From the NCBI RefSeq assembly GCF_019511445.1, contig NZ_JAEUAN010000013.1, positions 62,001-126,000 on the forward strand: 64,000 nt of DNA, written 5' to 3'. The notes below the pieces were generated by a model that did not search any database, was not told the DNA's origin, and worked only from the letters and a program-made list of their open reading frames with translations. The DNA is from Aliirhizobium wenxiniae. GTDB lineage: Bacteria; Pseudomonadota; Alphaproteobacteria; Rhizobiales; Rhizobiaceae. Shown in pieces: positions 44,530 to 53,646 of this stretch; position 1 is the first letter of the stretch, and every line of letters starts with the position of its first letter. The translations under genes were made by a program, and so were the position numbers.

Positions 44530-45170
44530 CAGCCTCTCCTGCGTGATGCTTGCGGAATGCCGGAATTGAGCGTCGTGGCCAGAAGCGAGACGCCGCCGGC
44601 GAGATAGACCGCCGCACCCACCAGCAGCATGATAACGCCGCCCGCTTGCTGATCGACGACCGGGCTGAGCGGGATGCCGAAACAGCTCACCTCGCCTTCG
44701 CCGTAGAGTGCCCGCGGCGAGAGCGCCAGCAATGCTCCGAGCAGCGTCATGTGCATGGAGGTGAACAGCAGGCCCACGGCTCCGGCCATCCGCCGGCCGT
44801 CCCTGCCCGTTTCGAGCCCGCCGAGACAGGAGAGCCAGAGCGCCAGCCCTGCAGCCAGGAAGGTTATCTGCTCGAATGCTGCAATGAGCGGAGAGCTTTC
44901 CGACAGTGCCCTAAGAGCGGGGATATGCCAGACCCAGACAGCAACAAGTTCCACGATCGAGGCAACGATAGGCGAGAACCATGGCCAGCGAGCCGGGAAA
45001 TCGAAGCGCGTTCCCGAAAGGCCGATGGCAATCAGCGGTGCTGCACCGGCAACGACACCCATATGGGCGAGCATGTGGATGGTGAACGAGGCCCGGTCGG
45101 CGAAGGGAAGCAATAGCCCCCAAAGCGCTGCGAGCAGGATCAAACCGGAATAGAGCGAAGCGCGTTTCAT
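44529..45170 (-). CDS. ctaG: Cytochrome c oxidase assembly protein, CtaG (caa3-type)
   Basis: A 213-residue membrane protein with about six hydrophobic helices (HMLAHMGVVAGAAPLIAIGLS, WVWHIPALRAL, SMHMTLLGALLALSPR). The histidine-rich HMLAHM and WHIPAL segments match the caa3 CtaG family, involved in copper delivery to the oxidase. ATG 45170 overlaps the stop of the upstream gene (ATGA); 45179 is also possible. Confidence 0.82.
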   Translation of the reverse strand: MKRASLYSGLILLAALWGLLLPFADRASFTIHMLAHMGVVAGAAPLIAIGLSGTRFDFPARWPWFSPIVASIVELVAVWVWHIPALRALSESSPLIAAFEQITFLAAGLALWLSCLGGLETGRDGRRMAGAVGLLFTSMHMTLLGALLALSPRALYGEGEVSCFGIPLSPVVDQQAGGVIMLLVGAAVYLAGGVSLLATTLNSGIPQASRRRG

Positions 45171-45550
45171 CGCTGGCACTCTGCGATGAAGATCAGAGGA
45201 ATGGCGGCGTAGATGACGGCGACAAAGCTGAGGCCCGAAAGAAGCAGCGTCGCATAACCCTGAAACAGGGTACGCCCCTTCCTCGTCGGCTCATCATGCG
45301 GCGGGTCATGCACGCCAAAACCCCATTGCCGCCAAGCCAGCCAGGCGGAAAGCACGATGACGGCCAATGCGACGACGGTGAAGCCCGCGAGAAGAAGCCG
45401 CACCGTAGCAAAATCGAAATCAAGAGATGCAGCCTTGGCGCAGTAGATGGCAACGGTCGCGTAACAGCCGATGAAATGCACCGCCCACACGGTCGGAGCA
45501 GTGAACAGGGTCCAGAGGCTTTCCACCTCGCGCGGGATGAAGCTCTTCAT
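45167..45550 (-). CDS. Small membrane protein of the oxidase operon
   Basis: A 127-residue protein with three hydrophobic helices (APTVWAVHFIGCYATVAIYCA, LLAGFTVVALAVIVLSAWLAW, YATLLLSGLSFVAVIYAAIPLI). I do not recognise a named family; its position between coxAC and ctaG, with 4-nt overlaps on both sides, suggests an accessory or assembly role for the oxidase. Confidence 0.75.
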   Translation of the reverse strand: MKSFIPREVESLWTLFTAPTVWAVHFIGCYATVAIYCAKAASLDFDFATVRLLLAGFTVVALAVIVLSAWLAWRQWGFGVHDPPHDEPTRKGRTLFQGYATLLLSGLSFVAVIYAAIPLIFIAECQR

Positions 45551-48063
45551 GCGCTCACCATCGGAAACAGGCCGAGCACCGCGAATGTGACGACTGCGGT
45601 AAAAGCCATGAAATGCCAGTAGAGCGTGACATTGCGGATATCCTGATCATAGGCAGCCGTCACCCGTCCGGTAAGGCTGCCGACGAGGCAATAGGCCTGC
45701 ATGATCATCCCGACCGCACCATGAACGACCGTCCAGATGGCGATGATCCAGACGGTGGCGGGATAGACGTTCGAGGTCGGGTCCATGCCGTGGAAATAGG
45801 GACCGGCAAGTCCTGCAAGGCAGGCGGCGATGGTAACAAGAATGCTGGCAACGAGCGCGATGCGGCAGCCGGCAGGTCCCTTCTCGTTCAATTCGCGCGC
45901 CGTGATGGTCAAGAGCCAGGCGACGGTGAAAAGGGCGAGCGCCAGCATCGGCCACAATACGCCGGGGCCAGTGGCGCCAGCGGTGAAATCGTCATGCACT
46001 GTCCAGTAGAAGAAATAGCCGAAGATGAGGCTCGCAAAGGCGGTACCGTCACCCACCATGGTGATGAACATCGCCCACCAGCCGACAGAAGCCGGACCGG
46101 ACACATAGACCGGCAGTTTCTGCCCGAGGCCGACATCCACCTCCTCCGCCTCCGGGATCTGCGCTGTCCCCGTCCAGAGCCAGACCATGATCGCGATGAA
46201 GGTTATGACGGCGCAGATGAGGGTCGGGATCCACCAGTGGAAGGTCAGCGCGATGAAGACGCCGCCGAGCGCCAAGGCGGCGACCATCGGCACCAGGGAA
46301 ACGCCGCCGACACGCAGACACTGGATCGGCTCGGCATCGAGCACGGACGTCACAAGCGTCTCGCGCTGGCCCGACTTGGCGTCGGGGAGATAGTAGCGTC
46401 CTGCCTCGATATCGGCCTGCAGGTTCGGCTGTTCCCAGAGCGGATACCGGCTGGTGATGATCGGCACCGAGCGCATGCCCCAGTCCTCTAACGGATCGTT
46501 GGTCCATTCCAGCGTGCCGGAATTCCACGGGTTGAGATTGCGCACCTGCGGCTCCGGTTTCGGGCGGAAGATATCGATGACGAAGGTCATGACGCCCGCG
46601 GCGAAGACGAAGGCTCCGATCGTCGAGATCAGGTTGAACAGGTCCCAGCCGAATTCTTCCGGATAGGTAAAAATGCGGCGCGGCATGCCGCGAAGACCGG
46701 AAAAATGCATCGGGAAAAAGCCGACATTAAAGCCGACGAACATCAGCCAGAAGGCCACCTTGCCCCAGGCATCGGAGAGTTTCTTGCCGGTGACGAAGGG
46801 AAAGTAATAGTAGATGCCGGCGACGATCGGGAAGAACACGCCGCCGATGATGACGTAATGCAGGTGCGCTACGATGAAATAGGTGTCATGCGCCTGCCAG
46901 TCGAAGGGTACGAGCGCCACCATAACGCCGGTCAGGCCGCCGATGGTGAAGATCGCTAGGCCCCCTGCTCCGAACAGCATCGGCACGGAAAAGATCACCC
47001 GACCGGCCAGCATGGTGGCGATGAAGACGAAGATCTGCACGCCTGTCGGGATCGCCACAGCCTCGGATGCAGCAGAGAAAAAAGCCAAGGAAATCTGCGG
47101 CAGGCCGGTGGTAAACATGTGATGTACCCATAGGCCGAAGCTTAAGAAGCCCGTTCCCACCGCCGCCAGCACGATCCACGAATAGCCGACAATCGGCCGC
47201 TGCGAGAATGTCGGCACGATCATCGCCATCAGCGCGATCGCCGGCAGGAAGATGATGTAGACTTCCGGATGGCCGAAGATCCAGAACAGGTGCTGCCACA
47301 GAAGCGGATCGCCGCCGCGCGCGACGTCGAAGAACGGCCAGTCAAACATCCGCTCCATTTCAAACAGGATGTCACCGGCAATCAACGGTGGGAAGGCAAA
47401 CAGGATCATGCCGGCGACGATCAAAAGATACCATGCGAACATCGGCATCATGTTGATGCGCATGCCCGGCGCACGGCATTTCATGATGCCGACGATGATT
47501 TCGACGGCGGCGGCGATCGATGCAACTTCGATGAAGGACAGGCCGAGCAGCCAGATATCGGCGCCGATTCCGGCATATTCCTTGTCGGTAGCGAGCGGCG
47601 GATACATGAACCAGCCGGCATTGGGTGCCGCATTGAAGAAGATCGATCCGCAGACAAAAATGCCGCCGAGCAGAAAGCTCCAGTAGCCGAAGGCAGAAAG
47701 CCGCGGGAACGGCAGCTCGCGGGCGCCGAGCATGGAGGGCAGAAGGAAGATCGCGATCGCTTCAAAGATCGGCACCGCGAAGAGGAACATCATCACCGTG
47801 CCATGCAGGGTGAAGGCCTGGTTGAACAGCTCGGCGGAGATGAGATTATTGTTCGGTACCACGAGCTGGGCACGCATCAGCAATCCCAGCAGGCCGGCGA
47901 ACAGCATGAAGGCAAAAGCGGTGACACCGTACCAGAGACCGATCTCGCTATTGTTGACAGAGGTCCAGTAGCGCCAGCCGCCTGGTGTCTTCCACACCTT
48001 GCGCAACCGCTCCTCCTGTGCTGCCCGCTCTTCGGGCGAGAAATCGCCGAGCTCCACCATCAC
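45547..48063 (-). CDS. Cytochrome c oxidase subunit I-III fusion
   Basis: An 838-residue fused subunit. Residues about 1-560 are subunit I with WIFGHPEVYI near 264, GLWVHHMF (CuB ligands) and AHLHYVIIGG near 399 (haem ligands). Residues about 640-838 are subunit III-like helices (WAMFITMVGDGTAFASLIFGYFFYWTVH and onward). Such I-III fusions occur in caa3-type and some rhizobial alternative oxidases. It overlaps both neighbours by 4 nt, so translation is coupled. Confidence 0.92.
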   Translation of the reverse strand: MMVELGDFSPEERAAQEERLRKVWKTPGGWRYWTSVNNSEIGLWYGVTAFAFMLFAGLLGLLMRAQLVVPNNNLISAELFNQAFTLHGTVMMFLFAVPIFEAIAIFLLPSMLGARELPFPRLSAFGYWSFLLGGIFVCGSIFFNAAPNAGWFMYPPLATDKEYAGIGADIWLLGLSFIEVASIAAAVEIIVGIMKCRAPGMRINMMPMFAWYLLIVAGMILFAFPPLIAGDILFEMERMFDWPFFDVARGGDPLLWQHLFWIFGHPEVYIIFLPAIALMAMIVPTFSQRPIVGYSWIVLAAVGTGFLSFGLWVHHMFTTGLPQISLAFFSAASEAVAIPTGVQIFVFIATMLAGRVIFSVPMLFGAGGLAIFTIGGLTGVMVALVPFDWQAHDTYFIVAHLHYVIIGGVFFPIVAGIYYYFPFVTGKKLSDAWGKVAFWLMFVGFNVGFFPMHFSGLRGMPRRIFTYPEEFGWDLFNLISTIGAFVFAAGVMTFVIDIFRPKPEPQVRNLNPWNSGTLEWTNDPLEDWGMRSVPIITSRYPLWEQPNLQADIEAGRYYLPDAKSGQRETLVTSVLDAEPIQCLRVGGVSLVPMVAALALGGVFIALTFHWWIPTLICAVITFIAIMVWLWTGTAQIPEAEEVDVGLGQKLPVYVSGPASVGWWAMFITMVGDGTAFASLIFGYFFYWTVHDDFTAGATGPGVLWPMLALALFTVAWLLTITARELNEKGPAGCRIALVASILVTIAACLAGLAGPYFHGMDPTSNVYPATVWIIAIWTVVHGAVGMIMQAYCLVGSLTGRVTAAYDQDIRNVTLYWHFMAFTAVVTFAVLGLFPMVSA

Positions 48064-49091
48064 TTGAGCTCCTTCAGGAATACCGCGATTGTTTTGATGT
48101 CATCTTCAGGAAGCATCCCGAAATGCGGCATCTTCACACCCGGCTTGATTTCGCCCGGATAGGCGACGAAGCGGGCGATGTCCTCGGCGGTGTGGGGCAG
48201 TGTTCCGGCAGCAAGCGTCGCGCGCTCTCCGAATGCGGTGAGATCCGGCCCGATGCGCCCATTGGCGGCCGTGCCGGAAATCGTATGACAGGCGCCGCAG
48301 CCATTGTTGAGGAAGACCGCAAGCCCCTCGGCCTCCTGCGAACCGGAGGCCCGACGTTCGGCCAGCCAGGCCTCATGCTCTTCGGGCGAAACCGCACGCA
48401 CGGTGAAGGCCATCAGTGCATGGGACTCACCGCAGAATTCAGCGCAGACGCCGCGATAGATCCCTTCCCTGTCGGCTGTCAGCGTCAGCGGATTGGTGCG
48501 GCCGGGGATCATGTCCATCTTACCACCGAGCGAAGGAACCCAGAAGGAATGGATGACGTCCGCGGCCTTGAGCGAGAAATGCGCCGGTTGACCGACCGGA
48601 ATACGCACTTCGTTGGCCGTCTCGAACATCGTTTTGCCCGTCTCGTCGAGATAGCGCACCCGCCACCAGAACTGTTCACCGGTCACTTCGATGCGGCGCA
48701 CCTGTTGATCGTCCGGTATCCATGGCCGGATCGCCGGCATGAGCCACATGCCATAGGAGAGCAGCGCGCAAAGGATGATTGTCGGAATGATTGCTCCGCC
48801 CCAAAGGATGACGCGGCCGGCGCTCTCCTCGCTGTGCTCCCGCTTTTTTCGCGCGGCGTAGATAAGGGCGGCGACAAGCCCAAGCCAGATGACTGCGCCG
48901 CCGACCAGCATGACGAAGAAAAGCTGCGCGACGTTTGCGGCTTCAGGCCCGGCGGGGTCGAGTGCGGAATGGTTGCCGGAACAGGACGTGAGCGTGAAGG
49001 CGAGCAGAGCGAGAAGGCTGGGACAGAGCCGCGAAAGATGCGTCTTTGATCGTGTCGGCCGGCATGTGCCGGTCACGCAGCCATCCGCCAT
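48060..49091 (-). CDS. Cytochrome c oxidase subunit II with fused cytochrome c domain (caa3 type)
   Basis: A 343-residue lipoprotein-like subunit. LLALLAFTLTSC is a lipobox; two helices follow, then the CuA domain with CAEFCGESHALM (about residues 215-226) and a C-terminal haem c domain with NNGCGACHT (near 262) and PHFGML for the axial Met. This makes the enzyme a cytochrome-caa3-type oxidase. ATG 49091 is preferred because of AGAGGGGG upstream; a longer start at 49148 is possible. Confidence 0.9.
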   Translation of the reverse strand: MADGCVTGTCRPTRSKTHLSRLCPSLLALLAFTLTSCSGNHSALDPAGPEAANVAQLFFVMLVGGAVIWLGLVAALIYAARKKREHSEESAGRVILWGGAIIPTIILCALLSYGMWLMPAIRPWIPDDQQVRRIEVTGEQFWWRVRYLDETGKTMFETANEVRIPVGQPAHFSLKAADVIHSFWVPSLGGKMDMIPGRTNPLTLTADREGIYRGVCAEFCGESHALMAFTVRAVSPEEHEAWLAERRASGSQEAEGLAVFLNNGCGACHTISGTAANGRIGPDLTAFGERATLAAGTLPHTAEDIARFVAYPGEIKPGVKMPHFGMLPEDDIKTIAVFLKELK

Positions 49092-49235
49092 CCAGAATTG
49101 CCCCCTCTGCACCTGACCATTCGTGGCGAAACGGTGGCGGAACCTCATGGTTCCAAGTGATTGTCATTTTCGTGTCTGGCTGTTCATAGTGGTCTGCGCC
49201 TGGGAGACCAGGTTCTCCAGACGCGACGGTTGGCG

Positions 49236-49261
49236 GGAACAATTCGCGCCGTGATGCGGTT
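49236..49261 (+). promoter_or_regulatory. EcfG-like promoter of the DUF2231-PQQ dehydrogenase unit
   Basis: GGAAC (49236-49240), 17 nt, GGTT (49258-49261), 36 nt before the ATG. One base off the CGTT consensus. Confidence 0.45.
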
Positions 49262-49297
49262 GAATGGCACAAGCTCACCGTCGCAACGGAGTGACAG

Positions 49298-49738
49298 ATG
49301 GCCGCCCTTTCCTCGCCAAACCGCGATTCCGCCGCCTATCCGCTGCAATCGCTTTTCGTCCCCTTCCCCCTCGTCTGCTTTACCCTGACCCTGGTGGCGG
49401 ACATCTCCTATTGGCAAAGCGGCGGCAACTTGATCTGGCTGACCTTTGCCTCGTGGCTGCTGTTTGCCGGCCTGGTGTTTGGAGCGATCGGTCTGCTGGC
49501 GGGCGTGATCGATATTCTTCGGCGGCGCACGCGGCCACTTCGACCCGGCTTCATGGCCATTCTGCTTTATATCGCGATCCTGCTGCTCGCCTTCGTCAAC
49601 AGCTTCGTTCATGCCCGTGACGGCTGGACGGCGGTCGTTCCGTTCGGCCTGGCGATTTCGACGGCAACATTCGTGCTCATCGTTTTCGCTTCCATCACGT
49701 CGGCAAGAAAATACGCAAGACTGGCCTGGAGGGTCTGA
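49298..49738 (+). CDS. DUF2231-type membrane protein
   Basis: A 146-residue protein with four hydrophobic helices (FVPFPLVCFTLTLVADISYW is the family's first helix). DUF2231 proteins are of unknown function, often next to redox enzymes. The stop (49736-49738) is 1 nt before the next gene's ATG, so it is co-transcribed with the PQQ-type dehydrogenase and may anchor or accept electrons from it. Confidence 0.8.
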   Translation: MAALSSPNRDSAAYPLQSLFVPFPLVCFTLTLVADISYWQSGGNLIWLTFASWLLFAGLVFGAIGLLAGVIDILRRRTRPLRPGFMAILLYIAILLLAFVNSFVHARDGWTAVVPFGLAISTATFVLIVFASITSARKYARLAWRV

Positions 49739-49739
49739 G

Positions 49740-51218
49740 ATGAAATCGTTCTTTCCCGGCGTTTCCGCCCTTGCCTTGACGGCCAGCCTTGCAGGCACCG
49801 CAATGGCGCAGACTGCGGTCTTCGATACCTCCCAGCAGATCGGTCCCGACCCAGTTCTGCCGGAACCGCAGCAGGAATTGCTGCCGGACCTCAAGGTAGC
49901 CGAGGTGGTCGGCTGGAAGGATGGTGAGACGCCGTCTGTACCGGAAGGCCTCAAGGTAACGGCTTATGCCAACGACCTCGCCAACCCACGCACGGTCCAC
50001 ACGCTCCCGAATGGCGATGTACTGGTGGTGCAGTCGAAAGCACCGGAGGGAAAACCACTCAGTCGGCCAAAGGATTTTATCCGCGGCTGGATCATGGCGA
50101 TGGCTTCCGGCGGCGGTGGCGGGGAACAGAAGGAGACGAACCTCATCACTCTGCTGCGCGACTCCAATCGCGATGGAGAGGTCGACGAGCGTCATGACCT
50201 TCTGACCAGTCTCGATTCTCCCTTTGGCCTCGCATGGGCCGACAACACGCTCTATGTGGCGTCCGCCAGTGCTGTTCTCGCCTACCCTTACGAACTCGGC
50301 CAGAACCAGATCAGCGAAGCGCCGAGGACCCTGACGCCGCTTCCTGGCGGTCCGTTGAACCATCACTGGACGAAGGATATGGCGCTGAGCCCGGATGGCC
50401 GCATGCTGTATGTGTCCGTCGGTTCGAATTCCAACGTCGCCGAAAACGGGCTTGAGGCAGAAAAAGGCCGGGCCGCCATCTGGCAGGTCGACCGGCAGAC
50501 CGGGGCGGCACGCGTCTTCGCTTCCGGCCTGCGCAATCCGAACGGGCTGACATTCCATCCGCAGACCGGCGAACTCTGGACGGTGGTCAACGAGCGCGAC
50601 GAACTCGGCCCCAACCTTGTGCCGGACTATATGACATCGGTTAAGGATGGCGGCTTTTATGGCTGGCCATGGAGCTACTATGGCGATCACGTCGATCCGC
50701 GCGTTTACCCCCCGCGTCCGGACATGGTCGAGAAGGCAATCAAGCCCGACTACGCGCTGTCGAGCCATGTCGCGGCGCTGGGCATGGCCTTCACCGAAGG
50801 CTCGGCCATGCCGCAAGCCTATGCGAATGGAGCATTTGTCGGCAACCGAGGCAGCTGGAACCGCGACAGCTTCAACGGCTACAAGGTCGTCTACATTCCC
50901 TTCGAGAATGGCAAGCCTTCGGGCAAGACGCAGGACGTCGTCACGGGCTTCATCAACGGTGAGCAGGCTCGCGGTCGTCCCGTCGGCCTCGGTATAGATG
51001 GCACCGGCGCCCTGCTTGTGGCCGATGATGCAGGAAATACGGTGTGGCGTATTTCCGCCGCTGATGGCACGACGATCCCGCAGCCGATCGGCACGGACCA
51101 CGCAAACGCTGCTTCGCCGGCTGCCGCAACCATGCAAGGCGGACAGGACCCGCTTGTGCCCGAGGCGGACCGGTTGCAGCCAGCGCAAATGCAGATCGCC
51201 CCTGCGACTGGTCCGTAA
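49740..51218 (+). CDS. PQQ-dependent soluble sugar dehydrogenase (sorbosone dehydrogenase family)
   Basis: A 492-residue secreted enzyme: signal peptide (GVSALALTASLAGTAMAQ), then a beta-propeller with LANPRTVHTLPNGDVLVV, FGLAWADNTLYVAS, GLRNPNGLTFHPQTGELWTVVNERD and GNRGSWNRD. These are the six-bladed GSDH/sorbosone dehydrogenase signatures that bind PQQ and calcium. It would oxidise an aldose or aldehyde in the periplasm and feed a cytochrome. The divergent caa3 oxidase is a plausible acceptor chain. GGAGG precedes the ATG. Confidence 0.87.
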   Translation: MKSFFPGVSALALTASLAGTAMAQTAVFDTSQQIGPDPVLPEPQQELLPDLKVAEVVGWKDGETPSVPEGLKVTAYANDLANPRTVHTLPNGDVLVVQSKAPEGKPLSRPKDFIRGWIMAMASGGGGGEQKETNLITLLRDSNRDGEVDERHDLLTSLDSPFGLAWADNTLYVASASAVLAYPYELGQNQISEAPRTLTPLPGGPLNHHWTKDMALSPDGRMLYVSVGSNSNVAENGLEAEKGRAAIWQVDRQTGAARVFASGLRNPNGLTFHPQTGELWTVVNERDELGPNLVPDYMTSVKDGGFYGWPWSYYGDHVDPRVYPPRPDMVEKAIKPDYALSSHVAALGMAFTEGSAMPQAYANGAFVGNRGSWNRDSFNGYKVVYIPFENGKPSGKTQDVVTGFINGEQARGRPVGLGIDGTGALLVADDAGNTVWRISAADGTTIPQPIGTDHANAASPAAATMQGGQDPLVPEADRLQPAQMQIAPATGP

Positions 51219-51345
51219 CGCATCATGTTCTAACACCATGTCCGCTTATGGGCCTTCGTCGAAACACGTTCCTTCGTACGGCATCGGACATTGTTTACGG
51301 CCAGCAGTATCCCAGATTCCCGCCTTGTAAACACGGGAGGAAACG

Positions 51346-51525
51346 ATGCCTGAGCGCGACGAATGGATTGCCCGCAAGGCCTATGATCTTTGGGAGCAGG
51401 CTGGCCGCCCACAGGGCCTGGATCGGGAACACTGGCAAGATGCCGCCTATCAGTGGGAACGCGATGCTCATCGCTCCACCGATCCTCATGGTCGCTCCGA
51501 TTGGGATGACGAGGATGAGGGTTGA
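51346..51525 (+). CDS. DUF2934-domain small protein
   Basis: A 59-residue cytoplasmic protein. IARKAYDLWEQAGRPQG and HWQDAAYQWE are the DUF2934 core. ACGGGAGGAAACG is a strong ribosome site. These small acidic proteins occur widely in rhizobia and are often stress-linked, but have no assigned function. Confidence 0.8.
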   Translation: MPERDEWIARKAYDLWEQAGRPQGLDREHWQDAAYQWERDAHRSTDPHGRSDWDDEDEG

Positions 51526-51704
51526 AGCTCCATTTCTGATCTCCAATCAGGCCGGTCCCGCAATTCGCACGGGATTGAAAGTAGCGCGCCATGACGGATG
51601 AGAAACGCCGGGAGACGAAAAGCCAGCAACCCACCTGGGCGAAATCTCTCATCTTGAATGACGACGCATGATGCATCCCGCTGCGACCACCACAGGTGCA
51701 TCCC

Positions 51705-51929
51705 ATGAGAAACTTCTTCGAAACGACTTTCGGACCGACCGAACTCGATATCGTCGACACCGCCTTTAAGGAGTGGATGGCCGTCGCCAATGTCGCCAAG
51801 GACAGTCCCGAGGCTGAGCTGGCGGCTGCGATCGTCATCAATCTATTTCGGGAAGGCAATGACACGATGCCCGCGATGCGCAAGGCAATCGCCGCTCACT
51901 GCGGCCTCAATGAGTTGCGGCACGTGTGA
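51705..51929 (+). CDS. Small protein of unknown function
   Basis: A 74-residue, mostly helical protein (FGPTELDIVDTAFKEWM, then EAELAAAIVINLFREG). No family recognised. AGGTG lies 6 nt before the ATG. It sits among small stress genes and may share their regulation. Confidence 0.6.
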   Translation: MRNFFETTFGPTELDIVDTAFKEWMAVANVAKDSPEAELAAAIVINLFREGNDTMPAMRKAIAAHCGLNELRHV

Positions 51930-51972
51930 CCTTTTGCTCCAGTTTTCCGGCATTCCGCCGAAGGCAGCTACA

Positions 51973-51997
51973 GGAACAAAAGCTTGGCCATCAGGTT
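51973..51997 (+). promoter_or_regulatory. EcfG-like promoter of the PRC-barrel gene
   Basis: GGAAC (51973-51977), 16 nt, GGTT (51994-51997), 33 nt before the ATG at 52031. One base off the consensus -10. Confidence 0.5.
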
Positions 51998-52030
51998 CGG
52001 TCGCTGCGGATAACACAAGGAGGAAACATC

Positions 52031-52327
52031 ATGGACCACACCAATCATGTTCGTCTAAGCACGACGGAACTGACGCCAACCGTTCTCGAGGGCGCAACGA
52101 TTTATGGCGCAGACGATCACAAGGTCGGCAAGGTCGACCATATCCATGGATCAGGTGCAGGCAGTACCGCGATCATTGATGTTGGCGGTTTCCTCGGAAT
52201 CGGCGCCAAGCCCGTCGCCGTTCCGTTGACCGATCTGGAATTCATGCGCGACCAGGACGGTGATGTTCACGCCGTCACGGCCTGGACGAAAGATCAGCTC
52301 AAGCAGATGCCCGAACATCGCCACTAG
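52031..52327 (+). CDS. PRC-barrel domain protein
   Basis: A 98-residue protein. LEGATIYGADDHKVGKVDHIHG, STAIIDVGGFLGIGAKPVAVP and LEFMRDQDGDV match the PRC-barrel fold. Such proteins bind RNA, photosystem or stress factors; here the EcfG-like promoter points to general stress. AAGGAGG at 52017-52023 is a strong ribosome site. Confidence 0.85.
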   Translation: MDHTNHVRLSTTELTPTVLEGATIYGADDHKVGKVDHIHGSGAGSTAIIDVGGFLGIGAKPVAVPLTDLEFMRDQDGDVHAVTAWTKDQLKQMPEHRH

Positions 52328-52344
52328 ATTGCGTCGGCATATCC

Positions 52345-52372
52345 GGAGCCGGCGCACGCGCCGGGCTTTTTC
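52345..52372 (+). terminator. Rho-independent terminator after the PRC-barrel gene
   Basis: CCGGCG-CACG-CGCCGG stem (52349-52364), extended by GAG/GCT with one bulge, followed by TTTTT. Confidence 0.7.
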
Positions 52373-52427
52373 CTGTCCGCCTTTCGCCCGCACGCCGTGC
52401 GGCAAGCAGATACCGATACAAGCTTCT

Positions 52428-52889
52428 TCAGGAAGAAGCGTCTTCGTCATCCCTGGTCGCTTTGAAATTCGCCATTACCCTGAGCGTGGCAAAGGTGACG
52501 ATGGAGAGTACGATGGCGGTGTCATAGGCGCCCAATCCAACCGCGGCGCCGATCGCGCCAGTAGCCCAAAGGCTTGCCGCTGTCGCGGTCCCACGTGTGC
52601 TAGCCTTGCCAACAAGAATGGCACCGCCGCCAATAAATCCGACACCATTGATCAACCCCTCGACCACACGTGCCGTTGCCTCGGCATTACCTACTGTCAC
52701 GGTTTCTGCGGCCTGTATGAAACCGCAGGCTGCTATTGCGACGAGCGGAAACGTGCGCAGTCCTGCACTCCGCTCGTTGCGCTCCCTATCCCAGCCGATC
52801 GGCAGAGCGAGGACATAGGCGAAGATGAGTGCGGCCAGATGGGGCACGAAATCGAGTTGGATGCCCAAGGCGGTGGCCCAATCAGTCAT
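52428..52889 (-). CDS. MgtC/SapB-family inner-membrane protein
   Basis: A 153-residue protein with four helices and the family segments LALPIGWDRERNERSAGLRTF and INGVGFIGGGAILVGKASTRG, ending GTATAASLWATGAIGAAVGLG. MgtC proteins affect magnesium/phosphate homeostasis and ATP synthase activity in stress. Its ATG overlaps the stop of the DedA gene by 4 nt. Confidence 0.88.
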   Translation of the reverse strand: MTDWATALGIQLDFVPHLAALIFAYVLALPIGWDRERNERSAGLRTFPLVAIAACGFIQAAETVTVGNAEATARVVEGLINGVGFIGGGAILVGKASTRGTATAASLWATGAIGAAVGLGAYDTAIVLSIVTFATLRVMANFKATRDDEDASS

Positions 52890-53488
52890 GCGCGCTCACC
52901 CCTGTAGGTTGCGACCCGGTAGAGGTAGACGGCGATGAGAAGGACAAGCACTGCGGTCGACACCGGATCGACATAGTCCGCGACGACGCCATAGGCCTGC
53001 CCTAGCAAATATCCCGCCATCGCCAGCGCCATGGTCCAGATGAATGTCCCGATGGCCGACAGAGCAAGGAATTGACCGAGCGACATGCCCTCGACGCCTG
53101 CAGGTACGGATATCAACGTGCGGATGGTAGGAATAAGTCGTCCGACGAGGACGGAAACCTTGCCGTGGCGCTTGAAGCGATCTGCCGCTGCATCGACTTC
53201 CGATGGCGACATGGTGAGCCATCGGCCATGGCGCGAGGCGAACCTTTTCACCCCTTCATGCCCCAGCTTTCTGCCGAGGAAATACCAGGGCAGAATTCCG
53301 AGCAGGGAGCCAACGGTACCAGACGCGATGACGACCAGGATATGCATGTCGCCGCGCGTCGCGAGGTAGCCGGCAAGCGGCATGATCAGTTCGGACGGGA
53401 TGGGTGGAAAGATGTTTTCCAGAAACATGAGAAGCGCGATGCCGAAAGGCCCAAGCGCTTCCATCATCGTGTGAACCAGTCTTTCCAT
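52886..53488 (-). CDS. DedA-family membrane protein (VTT domain)
   Basis: A 200-residue protein with FLENIFPPIPSELIMPLAGYL, GSLLGILPWYFLGRKLG and VLVGRLIPTIRTLISVPAGV, the conserved reentrant-loop signatures of DedA. It is probably a phospholipid carrier scramblase or flippase in the inner membrane. ATG 53488 is preceded by GCGAGGAG. Confidence 0.88.
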   Translation of the reverse strand: MERLVHTMMEALGPFGIALLMFLENIFPPIPSELIMPLAGYLATRGDMHILVVIASGTVGSLLGILPWYFLGRKLGHEGVKRFASRHGRWLTMSPSEVDAAADRFKRHGKVSVLVGRLIPTIRTLISVPAGVEGMSLGQFLALSAIGTFIWTMALAMAGYLLGQAYGVVADYVDPVSTAVLVLLIAVYLYRVATYRGERA

Positions 53489-53586
53489 TTTGCTCCTCGC
53501 GTATGGGCGTGCTGTCCAACGCGCGAAGGATAAAAAAGTTACAGTCATCGACCGTGCCCGGGCATGGAGATTTTGTCGGCTTGCCC

Positions 53587-53612
53587 GGAACGTTGCGCGC
53601 CGACAGCCCGTT
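53587..53612 (+). promoter_or_regulatory. EcfG-type promoter of osmC
   Basis: GGAAC (53587-53591), 17 nt, CGTT (53609-53612), 34 nt before the ATG. It matches the general-stress consensus. Confidence 0.6.
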
Positions 53613-53646
53613 GATCCATCGCAACGAAAATACGAGGAGGTACACG

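Noticed and set aside
49695..51239. Open frame of about 514 codons opposite the PQQ dehydrogenase
   Set aside because: Antisense shadow; the plus-strand gene has a signal peptide, conserved propeller text and a ribosome site.
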